A stretch of DNA of 64,000 nucleotides, taken from NCBI RefSeq assembly GCF_007989085.1, contig NZ_BJVJ01000019.1, positions 24,611 to 88,610 of the forward strand. The letters are read 5' to 3'. The notes beneath the pieces are model-generated. The model was not told the origin of the DNA and did not search any database. It worked only from the letters and a program-made list of their open reading frames with translations. Positions 42,957 to 51,111 of the stretch are shown here, piece after piece. Source of the stretch: Pseudonocardia sulfidoxydans NBRC 16205 (lineage in GTDB: Bacteria; Actinomycetota; Actinomycetes; Mycobacteriales; Pseudonocardiaceae). Each line of letters starts with the position of its first letter. Within the stretch, counting starts at the first letter, position 1. The position numbers were made by a program, and so were the translations under genes.

Positions 42957-43617
42957 CATCGCCGCTGCGCCGATCGCCCGCACCGCACTGTCGTTCCCGG
43001 GACCGGTGCGCACCACCGACGGCTGGGAGACGACCGCGCGCCACGCCGCGGGCGGGCTCCGGCTCGCCGACCTCGGCCCGCTGGTCAAGCTCACCGTCCG
43101 CGGCCCCGCCGACGGTTCCGTGCGCGCCGCGCTCGGGACGTCGTTCGGGCACACCGTCCGCCCGCGCGGCGGGCCGCTGGCCGGCGCGCTCGTCGTCGGG
43201 TCCGGGCCCGGCGAGTGGCTGGTCCTCGGTGCCCCCGGCACCGGTGGCGAACTGCTCGCGGGGGTCCGCTCGATCATCGCCGACAGCGGCGAGTTCGCCT
43301 CCGTCGTCGACGTGACCCACGGCCGGGCGCTGGTCCGGCTCACCGGCGCCGACACCCCGCTGCTGCTGTCCAAGGTCTGCGCCGTCGACCTCGCCGACCG
43401 CGTCGTCCCCGACGGCGCCGCGTTCCGGTCGTCGGTGGCGCGGGTCGTCACCGACGTCGTGCGCGACGACGTCGACGGCACCCGCTCCTACCTCCTGCAC
43501 TGCGAGCGCTCGTCGGGCCAGTACCTCGCCGACTCGCTGGTCGACGCAGGCATCGAGTACGGGATCGAGGTCGGCGCTCCGACCGAGCACGACGACGCCA
43601 CGGGTCACCCGCGATGA
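42949..43617 (+). CDS. mgdD: N-methylglutamate dehydrogenase subunit D-like / sarcosine oxidase gamma-type
   Basis: 222 residues. SoxG-like layout: GWETTARHAAGGLRLADLGPLVKLTVRG, GPGEWLVLGAPGTG, then VVDVTHGRALVRLTGADTPLLLSKVCAVDLAD, a GcvT-like half domain. It is the small subunit of the heterotetramer. GTG 42949 lies behind GAGGGAG and overlaps the previous gene. Its stop overlaps purU (ATGA). Confidence 0.83.
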   Translation: MSDIAAAPIARTALSFPGPVRTTDGWETTARHAAGGLRLADLGPLVKLTVRGPADGSVRAALGTSFGHTVRPRGGPLAGALVVGSGPGEWLVLGAPGTGGELLAGVRSIIADSGEFASVVDVTHGRALVRLTGADTPLLLSKVCAVDLADRVVPDGAAFRSSVARVVTDVVRDDVDGTRSYLLHCERSSGQYLADSLVDAGIEYGIEVGAPTEHDDATGHPR

Positions 43618-44546
43618 CACAGACGACCGTCACCCCACCGCCGACGACCCGGGTCGCCACCGGCCCGGGCCCGGTCGCCGCCACCCCGAGCTCGTCCAAC
43701 CTCGGACGGCTGCTCGCGTCGTGCGTCGACCGGCCCGGGATCGTCTCGGCGATCACGGCGTTCCTCCACTCCCGTGGGGCGAACATCGTGCAGTACGACC
43801 AGGAGACCACCGACCCGGTCGGTGGTCGCTTCTTCCAGCGCCTGGTGTTCCACCTCCCCGACCTCGCCGAGCGGCTGCCCCGGTTCTCCGCCGAGTTCGC
43901 CACCGAGGTCGGCGACCGGTTCGACATGACGTGGCGGATGCGCGACGTCGACGTGGCACCCCGCGTGGCAGTGTTCGTGTCACGCTACGACCACTGCCTG
44001 CTGGACCTGTTGTGGCGCTGGCGACGCGGCGACCTGCCGATCGACATCGTGCAGGTGGTCTCCAACCACCCGGACATGGCCGAGGCCGTCGCCGGGTTCG
44101 GGGTCCCCTACGAACACATCCCCGTCACCAAGGCCACGAAGCCGCAGGCCGAGCAGGCCCAGATCGATCTGCTGCACGGTCGCGTCGACCTGGTCGTGAT
44201 GGCCCGGTACATGCAGATCCTCTCCGGTGACCTGCTGGACCGCATCGGTGCACCCGTCATCAACATCCACCACTCGTTCCTGCCCGCGTTCGCCGGCGCC
44301 GGACCGTACGAGCGCGCGAAGCAACGCGGGGTGAAGCTCATCGGCGCCACCGCCCACTACGCCACCGAGGACCTCGACGAGGGTCCGATCATCGAGCAGG
44401 ACGTCATCCGCGTCACCCACCGCAGCAGCGCCGCCGACCTGGTCCGTCTCGGCGCCGACATCGAACGCACCGTCCTGGCCCGTGCGGTGAAGTGGCACTG
44501 CGAGGACCGCGTCATGGTCAACGGCCGCACCACCATCGTCTTCTGA
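43614..44546 (+). CDS. purU: formyltetrahydrofolate deformylase
   Basis: 310 residues. An N-terminal ACT domain (SCVDRPGIVSAITAFLHSRGANIV) is followed by a formyltransferase-like catalytic domain with YDHCLLDLLWRWRRGDL, VVSNHPDM, INIHHSFLPAFAGAGPY (catalytic His) and IGATAHYATEDLDEGPIIEQD. It hydrolyses 10-formyl-THF to formate and THF. It is coupled to mgdD, so its likely job is to recycle THF loaded by the demethylation. The first 30 residues are a Thr/Pro-rich extension. Confidence 0.93.
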   Translation: MTQTTVTPPPTTRVATGPGPVAATPSSSNLGRLLASCVDRPGIVSAITAFLHSRGANIVQYDQETTDPVGGRFFQRLVFHLPDLAERLPRFSAEFATEVGDRFDMTWRMRDVDVAPRVAVFVSRYDHCLLDLLWRWRRGDLPIDIVQVVSNHPDMAEAVAGFGVPYEHIPVTKATKPQAEQAQIDLLHGRVDLVVMARYMQILSGDLLDRIGAPVINIHHSFLPAFAGAGPYERAKQRGVKLIGATAHYATEDLDEGPIIEQDVIRVTHRSSAADLVRLGADIERTVLARAVKWHCEDRVMVNGRTTIVF

Positions 44547-44580
44547 ATCGTTGTCCGAATCGTCTTCCGAGGAGGTACCC

Positions 44581-45438
44581 ATGCCCGCGACGGTCATCGA
44601 CGGCAGGGCGCTCGCCGCCCGCCTCCGCGAGGAGGTCGCCACACAGGTGGCATCGATGCAGGAACCACCCGGGCTCGCGACACTGCTGGTCGGCGACGAC
44701 GCGGCGTCGGAGATCTACGTTCGCAACAAGCGACGGCTGTGCACCCAGGTCGGCATGCGCGACCTGCACCGGCACCTGCCCGCCGACGTCAGCCAGGGCG
44801 AGCTCGCCGCGATCATCAGCGACCTCAACGCCGACCCCGCGGTCACCGGAATCCTGCTGCAGCTGCCACTGCCGAAGCACCTGCGCGCCGACGACCTGCT
44901 CGCCCTGATCGACCCGGACAAGGACGTCGACGGCCTCACCGAGGCCAGCGCGGGACGCCTCGCCCTCGGCAAACCCGGGCTGCGCCCCTGCACGCCGTCG
45001 GGGGTGATCCGGATGCTCGACAGCGCCGGCGTCGAGCTCCGGGGCAGGCACGCCGTCGTGGTGGGCCGGTCGAACCTGGTGGGCAAGCCGCAGGCCCAGC
45101 TGCTGCTGGAACGCGACGCGACCGTCTCGATCTGCCACCGGCACACCACCGACCTGGCCGCGATCACCCGCACCGCCGACGTGCTCGTCGTCGCCGCGGG
45201 CGTGCCGCACCTGGTGGGCGCCGACGCGGTCGCACCGGGCGCCACGGTGATCGACGTCGGCATCCACCGGACCGACACGGGACTGTGCGGGGACGTCGAC
45301 ACCGCGGCTGTCGCAGAGGTGGCCGGCGCGGTCACGCCCGTGCCCGGCGGGGTCGGGCCCATGACCATCGCGATGCTGCTGTGGAACACGGTCGAGGCCG
45401 CGCGGCTGCGCTCCGCGGCGACCGCCGCGGCCGTCTGA
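44581..45438 (+). CDS. folD: bifunctional methylene-THF dehydrogenase / methenyl-THF cyclohydrolase
   Basis: 285 residues. YVRNKRRLC carries the catalytic Lys near residue 48; QLPLPKHL, DPDKDVDGLTEAS, VVVGRSNLVGKPQAQLLL and PVPGGVGPMTIAMLL are the FolD signatures. It converts methylene-THF to 10-formyl-THF, linking MgdC to PurU. GAGGAGG is a strong ribosome-binding site before the ATG. It is the last gene of the operon. Confidence 0.93.
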   Translation: MPATVIDGRALAARLREEVATQVASMQEPPGLATLLVGDDAASEIYVRNKRRLCTQVGMRDLHRHLPADVSQGELAAIISDLNADPAVTGILLQLPLPKHLRADDLLALIDPDKDVDGLTEASAGRLALGKPGLRPCTPSGVIRMLDSAGVELRGRHAVVVGRSNLVGKPQAQLLLERDATVSICHRHTTDLAAITRTADVLVVAAGVPHLVGADAVAPGATVIDVGIHRTDTGLCGDVDTAAVAEVAGAVTPVPGGVGPMTIAMLLWNTVEAARLRSAATAAAV

Positions 45439-45491
45439 CTGCGTCGACGATGAACGCCGGCCTACGGCGGCGAGCCGCGGCGTGGGCGACG

Positions 45492-45497
45492 TAGTGT
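45492..45497 (+). promoter_or_regulatory. -10 element of a probably leaderless selO transcript
   Basis: TAGTGT (TANNNT) ends seven bases before the selO ATG, and there is no Shine-Dalgarno. This is the layout of leaderless actinobacterial transcripts, where the start codon is the first base transcribed. Confidence 0.55.
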
Positions 45498-45504
45498 CGC
45501 GACC

Positions 45505-46932
45505 ATGACCGCAGCACGGGTCCTGCTCGACCTCGACGACTCCTACGCCCGCGACGTCCCGGGGATGTCGCTGCCGTGGTCGGCGGCCGAGGCACCGGCA
45601 CCGAGGCTGCTCGTGCTCGACGAGGAGCTCGCCGCCGAACTGGGCGCCGACCCCGCGGCGCTGCGCGAGCCTGCCGGGGTGTCGTGGCTGGTGGGCAACG
45701 GTCTGCCCGACGGGGTGACCCCGACCGCGCAGGTGTACTCCGGCCACCAGTGGGGCGTCTACAAGCCCCGCCTCGGCGACGGGCGCGCGCTGCTGCTCGG
45801 CGAGGTCGTCGACACCGGCGGCCGGCGTCGTGACCTGCACCTGAAGGGCACCGGGCCCACGCCGTTCTCCCGCGGGTACGACGGCATGGCCGCGGTCGCG
45901 CCGATGCTGCGCGAGTACCTGATGGGCGCGGCCATGCACGCGTTGGGTATCCCGACCACGCGTGCGCTGGCCGTCGTCGCGACCGGTGCCCTGGTGGAGC
46001 GCGACCGACCGCTGCCGGGCGCGGTGCTGTGCCGGGTCGCGTCGAGCCACCTGCGGATCGGGACGTTCCAGTACGCCGCGGCCGCGGACGACCCCGGCAT
46101 GCTGCGGGCCCTCGCCGACCACACCATCGCCCGCCACCACCCGGAGGCGGCCGACGCGGCGCGGCCCTACCTCGACCTCTTCCGTCGCGTCGTCGACGTC
46201 CAGGCCTCGCTCGTGGCCCGCTGGATGCTCGTCGGGTTCGTCCACGGCGTGATGAGCACCGACAACACGACCGTCTCGGGCGAGACGATCGACTACGGCC
46301 CCTGCGCGTTCATGGACGCCGTCGACCCCGCGACCGTGTTCAGCTCCCTCGACGACAAGGGCCGCTACGCCTACGGCAGGCAACCGTCGATCCTGCAGTG
46401 GAACCTCGCCAGGCTGGGCGAGGCCCTCCAGCCCCTGATCGGCGACCCCGCGGCCACCGAGGCCGTTCTCGCGTCCTACCCCGACACCTACGAGCACCAC
46501 TGGGCGGCCGGCATGGCCGCGAAGCTGGGCCTCACCGGGCCGGACCACGCGCTCGGCACCGACCTGATGGCGCTGTTGCACGCGCAGCGCGTCGACTTCA
46601 CGACGTTCTTCCGGGCGCTCGCGGCCGGCACCGCCCGCGACCTGTTCCTCGACCGGGACGCGTTCGACGCCTGGGCCGCGCGCCGCGAGGCGGCGCTGCC
46701 GCCGGACCGGGCGCGCGTCGCGAGCGACATGGACCGGGTCAACCCCGCGGTCGTCCCGCGCAACCACGTCGTCGACGCGGCGTTGCGGGCCGCCGAGGAC
46801 GGCGGCCTCGCACCGTTCCACCGGGTGCTCGACGCGGTCCGGGCCCCGTTCGAGGAGCGCTCCGGCACCGCGGACCTCGCCCGGCCCGCACCCCTCGGGG
46901 CGCAGCCGCACGTCACCTACTGCGGCACCTGA
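45505..46932 (+). CDS. selO: SelO-type protein adenylyltransferase (YdiU), Cys form
   Basis: 475 residues, full-length pseudokinase fold. [23 protein letters not shown] near residue 80, [17 protein letters not shown] near residue 115 and [14 protein letters not shown] near residue 257 are SelO signatures. It ends TYCGT, with Cys third from the end where animal SelO has selenocysteine. Known members transfer AMP to Ser/Thr/Tyr of redox proteins. It is a single gene, convergent with the monooxygenase. Confidence 0.9.
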   Translation: MTAARVLLDLDDSYARDVPGMSLPWSAAEAPAPRLLVLDEELAAELGADPAALREPAGVSWLVGNGLPDGVTPTAQVYSGHQWGVYKPRLGDGRALLLGEVVDTGGRRRDLHLKGTGPTPFSRGYDGMAAVAPMLREYLMGAAMHALGIPTTRALAVVATGALVERDRPLPGAVLCRVASSHLRIGTFQYAAAADDPGMLRALADHTIARHHPEAADAARPYLDLFRRVVDVQASLVARWMLVGFVHGVMSTDNTTVSGETIDYGPCAFMDAVDPATVFSSLDDKGRYAYGRQPSILQWNLARLGEALQPLIGDPAATEAVLASYPDTYEHHWAAGMAAKLGLTGPDHALGTDLMALLHAQRVDFTTFFRALAAGTARDLFLDRDAFDAWAARREAALPPDRARVASDMDRVNPAVVPRNHVVDAALRAAEDGGLAPFHRVLDAVRAPFEERSGTADLARPAPLGAQPHVTYCGT

Positions 46933-46950
46933 CCCCGCCGGGCGACTCCC

Positions 46951-48267
46951 TCAGAGCCTGACCACGGGCCGCCGGGCGGGCAGCTCCAGCCCGAGGTTCT
47001 CGCGCAGCGTGGTCCCCTCGTAGTCGTCGGCGACGATCCCGCGCCTGCGCAGCTCGGCCAGTAGCCCGTCGACGACGAGCTCGTGCTGCCGCGGGTCGGC
47101 CAACCCGTTGAGCGAGATCACGTCGAGCACGCCCGCCCGGAACCGTTCCTCGACCTTGTCGGCGAGCTGCTCGGGCGTCCCGACCTCGGCCCAGTGCCCG
47201 GTGTCCTGCGCGGCGACCACCAGCTCACGCAACGTGTAGCCCTGCCGGACGTAGCCGGCGAAGATGCCGACCCGCCCGCGCCGCCGGTTCACGGTGCGGA
47301 CGTCGGGCAGCAGGCTCTCCGGGAGCGGCGCGTCGAGGGGCAGCTCGGCGAGCGCGGCGAGGTCGACTCCCCCGCCGAGCATGTCGGCGACCTGCGCCCG
47401 GCCACGGTCGAAGTCGATCGACTCCCGCCGCTCCCGCAGCAGCCGCCGGGCCTCCTCCTCGGTGGCGCCGTACGTCGCGTGGAACGAGCTGAAGATCAAC
47501 GGCAGGCCGTCGGCGCGCCCGTGCGCGGCGGCCTCGGCCCGGATGCGGCGAGTGAAGTCGAGCGCGATGTCGAGCGTGGGCAGCGAGGTGAAGACGATCT
47601 CGGCGTAGCGCGCACCGAGCGCCCGCCCGGCGTCGGACTGCCCGGCCTGGATCTGCACCGGTCGCCGCTGCGGCAGCGGCGGGATGTTGATCGGGCCGGC
47701 GACGTCGAAGAACCGGCCCGAGTGGTCGATGCGGTGCACGCGCTCCGGGTGCAGGACCGCCCTCCCGTCGGCGCCCACGGTCAGCGCGTCGGGATCCCAG
47801 CTGTCCCACAGCGCGTTGACGACGTCGAGAGTCTCCGCGGCGCGCGCGTAGCGGTCCTCGGGACTCGGCAGCCCGCCCGGTCCGAAGTTCTCCTCGCCGA
47901 GGGAGGACGTCACCAGGTTCCAGGCGGCCCGACCGTTGCTGACGTGGTCGAGCGTGCCGAACAGGCGGGCGAGGTTGAAGGGGTGGTGGAAGGTCGTCGA
48001 CACGGTGGCGATCAGCCCGATGCGCGAGGTCACCTGGCTGAGCGCGGAGACGAAGACCAGCGGTTCCTGCGACCCGATCGAGCCCTGCGCACCGAACGAC
48101 AGCAGGTCTGCGGTGAAGAGCATGTCGATCCGGGCGTCCTCGGCCAGCCGGGCGACCCGCAGCGCGGTGTCCAGTGTGGACCGGGTCGGATCCACGGCGA
48201 GGTCGTAGGTGTCGGCCGCGCCCGCCGCCGTCACCGTCCGCAGCGTGCGGGCAGGTCGTGCGCTCAC
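46951..48267 (-). CDS. LLM-class FMN-dependent monooxygenase (NtaA/SnaA/DszA type), SAM-riboswitch controlled
   Basis: 438 residues from GTG 48267. NtaA/DszA-family marks: FHHPFNLARLFGTLDHVSNGRAAWNLVTS, ENFGPGG, RAAETLDVVNALWDSWDPDAL and PLPQRRPVQIQAGQSDAGRALGARYAE. These enzymes use FMNH2 and oxygen, often to free sulfur from organosulfur compounds. The usual first strand (such as LNLFL) is not evident, so the N-terminus may be short or divergent. The GTG overlaps the stop of a 40-codon ORF directly behind an S-box leader, so expression should rise when SAM is low. Confidence 0.82.
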   Translation of the reverse strand: MSARPARTLRTVTAAGAADTYDLAVDPTRSTLDTALRVARLAEDARIDMLFTADLLSFGAQGSIGSQEPLVFVSALSQVTSRIGLIATVSTTFHHPFNLARLFGTLDHVSNGRAAWNLVTSSLGEENFGPGGLPSPEDRYARAAETLDVVNALWDSWDPDALTVGADGRAVLHPERVHRIDHSGRFFDVAGPINIPPLPQRRPVQIQAGQSDAGRALGARYAEIVFTSLPTLDIALDFTRRIRAEAAAHGRADGLPLIFSSFHATYGATEEEARRLLRERRESIDFDRGRAQVADMLGGGVDLAALAELPLDAPLPESLLPDVRTVNRRRGRVGIFAGYVRQGYTLRELVVAAQDTGHWAEVGTPEQLADKVEERFRAGVLDVISLNGLADPRQHELVVDGLLAELRRRGIVADDYEGTTLRENLGLELPARRPVVRL

Positions 48268-48386
48268 GACACCGCCCGCGGACGGCGCGGCTCGCAGAGG
48301 CCTGCGGGTGGGTGCAGGCCCAGGTCGTCGCACAGCGTCGTGCCGGCGTCGGGCTCCCACCAGGCGGCGGGGTGGAAGTGGGCCAT
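48264..48386 (-). CDS. 40-residue ORF between the SAM riboswitch and the monooxygenase
   Basis: MAHFHPAAWWEPDAGTT opens the peptide; it has two Cys (LCDDLG, GLCEPRR) and no membrane segment. The ATG at 48386 is 11 bases after a GGAGG that overlaps P1 of the riboswitch, and the TGA overlaps the monooxygenase GTG (GTGA). An in-frame ATG at 48404 would lie inside the riboswitch. It may be a true microprotein, a translated lead-in that couples the monooxygenase to the switch, or the remnant of its missing N-terminus. No homologue is recalled. Confidence 0.5.
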   Translation of the reverse strand: MAHFHPAAWWEPDAGTTLCDDLGLHPPAGLCEPRRPRAVS

Positions 48387-48400
48387 CGGAATCGCATCCT

Positions 48401-48488
48401 CCATCGGTCCCGGCGTGAGCACCCGCTCCCGCCAGGCGGGGGGTTGCTGCGGCGTCGTCGAGCCAGGTCTCTCGGCCGCTCTGGATGG
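48401..48488 (-). ncRNA. SAM-I (S-box) riboswitch
   Basis: Minus strand. P1 is CCATC (48488-48484) with GATGG (48405-48401). The 5' strand continues CAGAGCGGCCGAGAGACC, TGGCTCGACGACGCCG and CAGCAACC, the actinobacterial form of the S-box core; GCGGC/GCCGC forms P2 and CCCGCC/GGCGGG forms P3, followed by the GGGTGCT core strand. The GGAGG at 48402-48398 overlaps the 3' strand of P1, so SAM binding should hide the ribosome-binding site (translational control). Confidence 0.9.
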
Positions 48489-48507
48489 TGTCCCGGGGGA
48501 CTCCCGC

Positions 48508-48538
48508 ACTCTACGTATGGGTCGTCGTGTCGCGTCAA
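48508..48538 (-). promoter_or_regulatory. promoter of the riboswitch operon
   Basis: TTGACG (-35, 48538-48533), 19 bases, TAGAGT (-10, 48513-48508). Transcription would start about a dozen bases before P1 of the riboswitch. Of the region 48541-48760, shared with the divergent oxidoreductase, nothing else is recognised. Confidence 0.5.
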
Positions 48539-48760
48539 TGATCCGCTCGACGATGTGACGCACCGGGCGCCGAAACCGGTCGCGAGTCGTCGACCTGTCC
48601 GAACAAGTCGTCCCGGAATCCCGATCAGCACGACGGTTCACGACCGGATGGCCACATCGACCGGACATTCCCGCCGGCGCCCCGGCCCGTCCCGTGACGA
48701 CCACCTGTCGCTCTCGTCACTGCCCGGCCGCACCGCCGTCCGGTCGGGTCACGATGAGAC

Positions 48761-51079
48761 ATGCCCTCGTCCGCGCCACACGAGGTCCCCACCGCGGGCC
48801 ACTTCGGTACCTACCTCGCCGAGACCGACGGCACCCGCGTCCTCGGCCTCCGCCCCGACCCGGCCGACCCGGAGCCCTCACCGATCGGGCTGGGCGTGCC
48901 GTCCAGCCTGACCGCGCCGTCGCGGCTCACCGCACCGTACGTGCGCCGCGGGTACCTCGAGCACGGTCCCGGTCCGGCGGGCGGGAAGCGGGGGGTGCGC
49001 GGGCGCGACACCTACGTCCGCGTCGACTGGGACACTGCCGTCTCGCTCACCGCCGACGCCCTGCGCGACACGATCGACGTGCACGGCAACGCCGCGGTGT
49101 TCGGCGGCTCGTACGGCTGGGGCTCGGCCGGGCGCTTCCATCACCCGCAGTCGCAGATCCACCGCTTCCTCAACCTGCTCGGGGGCTACACGCGCTCGGT
49201 GGAGTCGTACTCGTCGGCGGCGATGCAGGTCATCCTGCGCCGGGTCGGCGGCGGCTACGCGGCGGGACTGGCGTCGAACCCGATCTGGCGCGAGATCGGC
49301 GAGCAGCGCTCCCTCGTCGTCGCATTCGGCGGACTGCCCGGCCGCAACACGCAGGTCAACGGGGGCGGCATCGGCCGTCACACCAACCTGCGCGACCAGC
49401 GCCGGGCCCGCGAGCAGGGCGCGGAGTTCGTCTCGATCTCCCCGCTGCGCACCGACATCGACGACGCACTCGACGCCACCCGGCTGCCCGCCCGGCCCGG
49501 GACCGACGTCGCGATCATGCTGGCGCTGGCCCACGAGCTCGTCGTCGCCGGAGCGCACGACGTCGACTTCCTGCAGCGCTGCACCGTCGGGTGGAATCGG
49601 TTCGAGGACTACCTGCTCGGGCGCTCCGACGGCATCCCCAAGACCCCAGCGTGGGCCGCCCCGATCAGCGGGCTGCCCGCGGGCGACATCGGCGACCTCG
49701 CCCGGCGGATGCGCGGCAGGCGCACAGTGATCACGACGTCGTACTCGCTGCAGCGCGCCGACCACGGCGAGCAGGCACCGTGGATGGCGCTCACCCTGGC
49801 GGCGATCAGCGGGTCGCTCGGCCGGCCCGGCGGCGGCTTCGGCGCGGCGCTGGGCGCCCTGCACCAGCTGGGGCTCGAGCAGTCCCGGTTCCACCCGGCA
49901 GCGCTGCCGCAGGGCCTGCGCCGCATCGACTCGTTCATCCCCGTCGCCCGGATCGCGGACATGCTCCTGCACCCCGGCGAGCAGTTCGACTACGACGGCG
50001 GCCGCCACACCTACCCCGACGCGCGGCTCCTCTACTGGGTCGGCGGCAACCCGTTCCACCACCACCAGGACCTCAACCGGCTGGTGCGCGCGTGGCAGCG
50101 CCCCGACACCGTCGTCGTGCACGAGCACTTCGCCAACGCGCTCGCCCGCCACGCCGACATCGTGCTGCCCGCGGCGACGTGGCTCGAACGCGACGACTTC
50201 GCGGCGGGCGCTGCCGACCCGTACGTCTCGGCGATGGTGCGGGCGGCCCAGCCCCCACCCGGCGTCCGCACCGACCACACCATCCTCGCGGCCGTCGCCG
50301 ACAAGCTCGGGATCGCCGACGAGTTCACCGAGGGCCGCTCCGAGCAGGAGTGGGTCGAGCATCTCTACGAGCAGACCCGCGACCGCGCCGCGCGGCTGGG
50401 CGCGACCCTGCCGACGCTCGACGAGCTGCGCCGCGTCGGCACCGTCGCGCTGCCGCAGCCGCCGCGGACCGTCGCCCCCTACACGGCACTGCGTGCCGAT
50501 CCCGCGGCCAACCCCATCGCCACGCCCTCGGGTCGTATCGAGATCTTCTCCGACACCATCGCCGGCTTCGGCCTCCCCGGCTGCCCGGGGCACCCGACGT
50601 GGCTCGAGCCGAAGGAGTGGCTGGGCGCGCCCGCGGCCGTGACCTACCCGCTGCACCTGGTGTCGGGGCAACCGGAGCGGCGGCTGCACTCGCAGTTCGA
50701 CAACGGGTCGCACTCGTCGGCGGGCAAGGTCGCCGGCCGCGAGCCGGTGCTGCTCAACCCCGTCGACGCTGCCGCCCGCGGCATCGTCGACGGCGCCGTC
50801 GTGCGCATCCACAACGCCCGGGGCGCCTGCCTCGCCGGCGCGGTGGTGTCGGACGCGATCCGTCCCGGGGTCGCGCGGCTCTCGACCGGGGCCTGGTACG
50901 ACCCGTCCGGGCCCGACGGCCTCGACGTGCACGGCAACCCCAACGTCCTCACCGGCGACCGCGGCACCTCGCCGCTGGCCCAGGGCCCGAGCGCGCACAG
51001 CTGCCTCGTCGACATCGAGCGTTTCGAGGGTGAGCCGCCGCGGGTGACCGTCTTCGACCCGCTCCCCACGGCGCCCTGA
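48761..51079 (+). CDS. BisC-like molybdopterin sulfoxide reductase
   Basis: 772 residues, DMSO-reductase family without an N-terminal Fe-S motif. GGSYGWGSAGRFHHPQSQIHRFLN near residue 112 holds the probable Ser ligand of molybdenum, as in BisC/TorA/DmsA-type enzymes; GGNPFHHHQDLNRLVRAWQRPD and HSQFDNGSHS are also typical. No Tat signal is seen, so like BisC it should act in the cytoplasm on biotin sulfoxide, methionine sulfoxide or a related S-oxide. It is divergent from the SAM-controlled monooxygenase, which supports a sulfur role. Confidence 0.85.
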   Translation: MPSSAPHEVPTAGHFGTYLAETDGTRVLGLRPDPADPEPSPIGLGVPSSLTAPSRLTAPYVRRGYLEHGPGPAGGKRGVRGRDTYVRVDWDTAVSLTADALRDTIDVHGNAAVFGGSYGWGSAGRFHHPQSQIHRFLNLLGGYTRSVESYSSAAMQVILRRVGGGYAAGLASNPIWREIGEQRSLVVAFGGLPGRNTQVNGGGIGRHTNLRDQRRAREQGAEFVSISPLRTDIDDALDATRLPARPGTDVAIMLALAHELVVAGAHDVDFLQRCTVGWNRFEDYLLGRSDGIPKTPAWAAPISGLPAGDIGDLARRMRGRRTVITTSYSLQRADHGEQAPWMALTLAAISGSLGRPGGGFGAALGALHQLGLEQSRFHPAALPQGLRRIDSFIPVARIADMLLHPGEQFDYDGGRHTYPDARLLYWVGGNPFHHHQDLNRLVRAWQRPDTVVVHEHFANALARHADIVLPAATWLERDDFAAGAADPYVSAMVRAAQPPPGVRTDHTILAAVADKLGIADEFTEGRSEQEWVEHLYEQTRDRAARLGATLPTLDELRRVGTVALPQPPRTVAPYTALRADPAANPIATPSGRIEIFSDTIAGFGLPGCPGHPTWLEPKEWLGAPAAVTYPLHLVSGQPERRLHSQFDNGSHSSAGKVAGREPVLLNPVDAAARGIVDGAVVRIHNARGACLAGAVVSDAIRPGVARLSTGAWYDPSGPDGLDVHGNPNVLTGDRGTSPLAQGPSAHSCLVDIERFEGEPPRVTVFDPLPTAP

Positions 51080-51099
51080 CCGGCTCCAGGGGGCGTTGC

Positions 51100-51105
51100 T
51101 ACGGT
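51100..51105 (+). promoter_or_regulatory. -10 element, probable leaderless epimerase transcript
   Basis: TACGGT ends six bases before the ATG at 51112, with TGACCG 17 bases upstream of it. No Shine-Dalgarno. Confidence 0.5.
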
Positions 51106-51111
51106 CGCGCG

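Noticed and set aside
38554..43617. Plain heterotetrameric sarcosine oxidase (soxBDAG)
   Set aside because: Not excluded, but the same operon carries a GmaS-like ligase and a three-subunit glutamate-synthase set, and lacks the GlyA and SdaA genes usual in betaine/sarcosine clusters.
45455..45469. Short hairpin after folD as a terminator
   Set aside because: Only five base pairs with a five-base loop and no T-run; not better than chance here.
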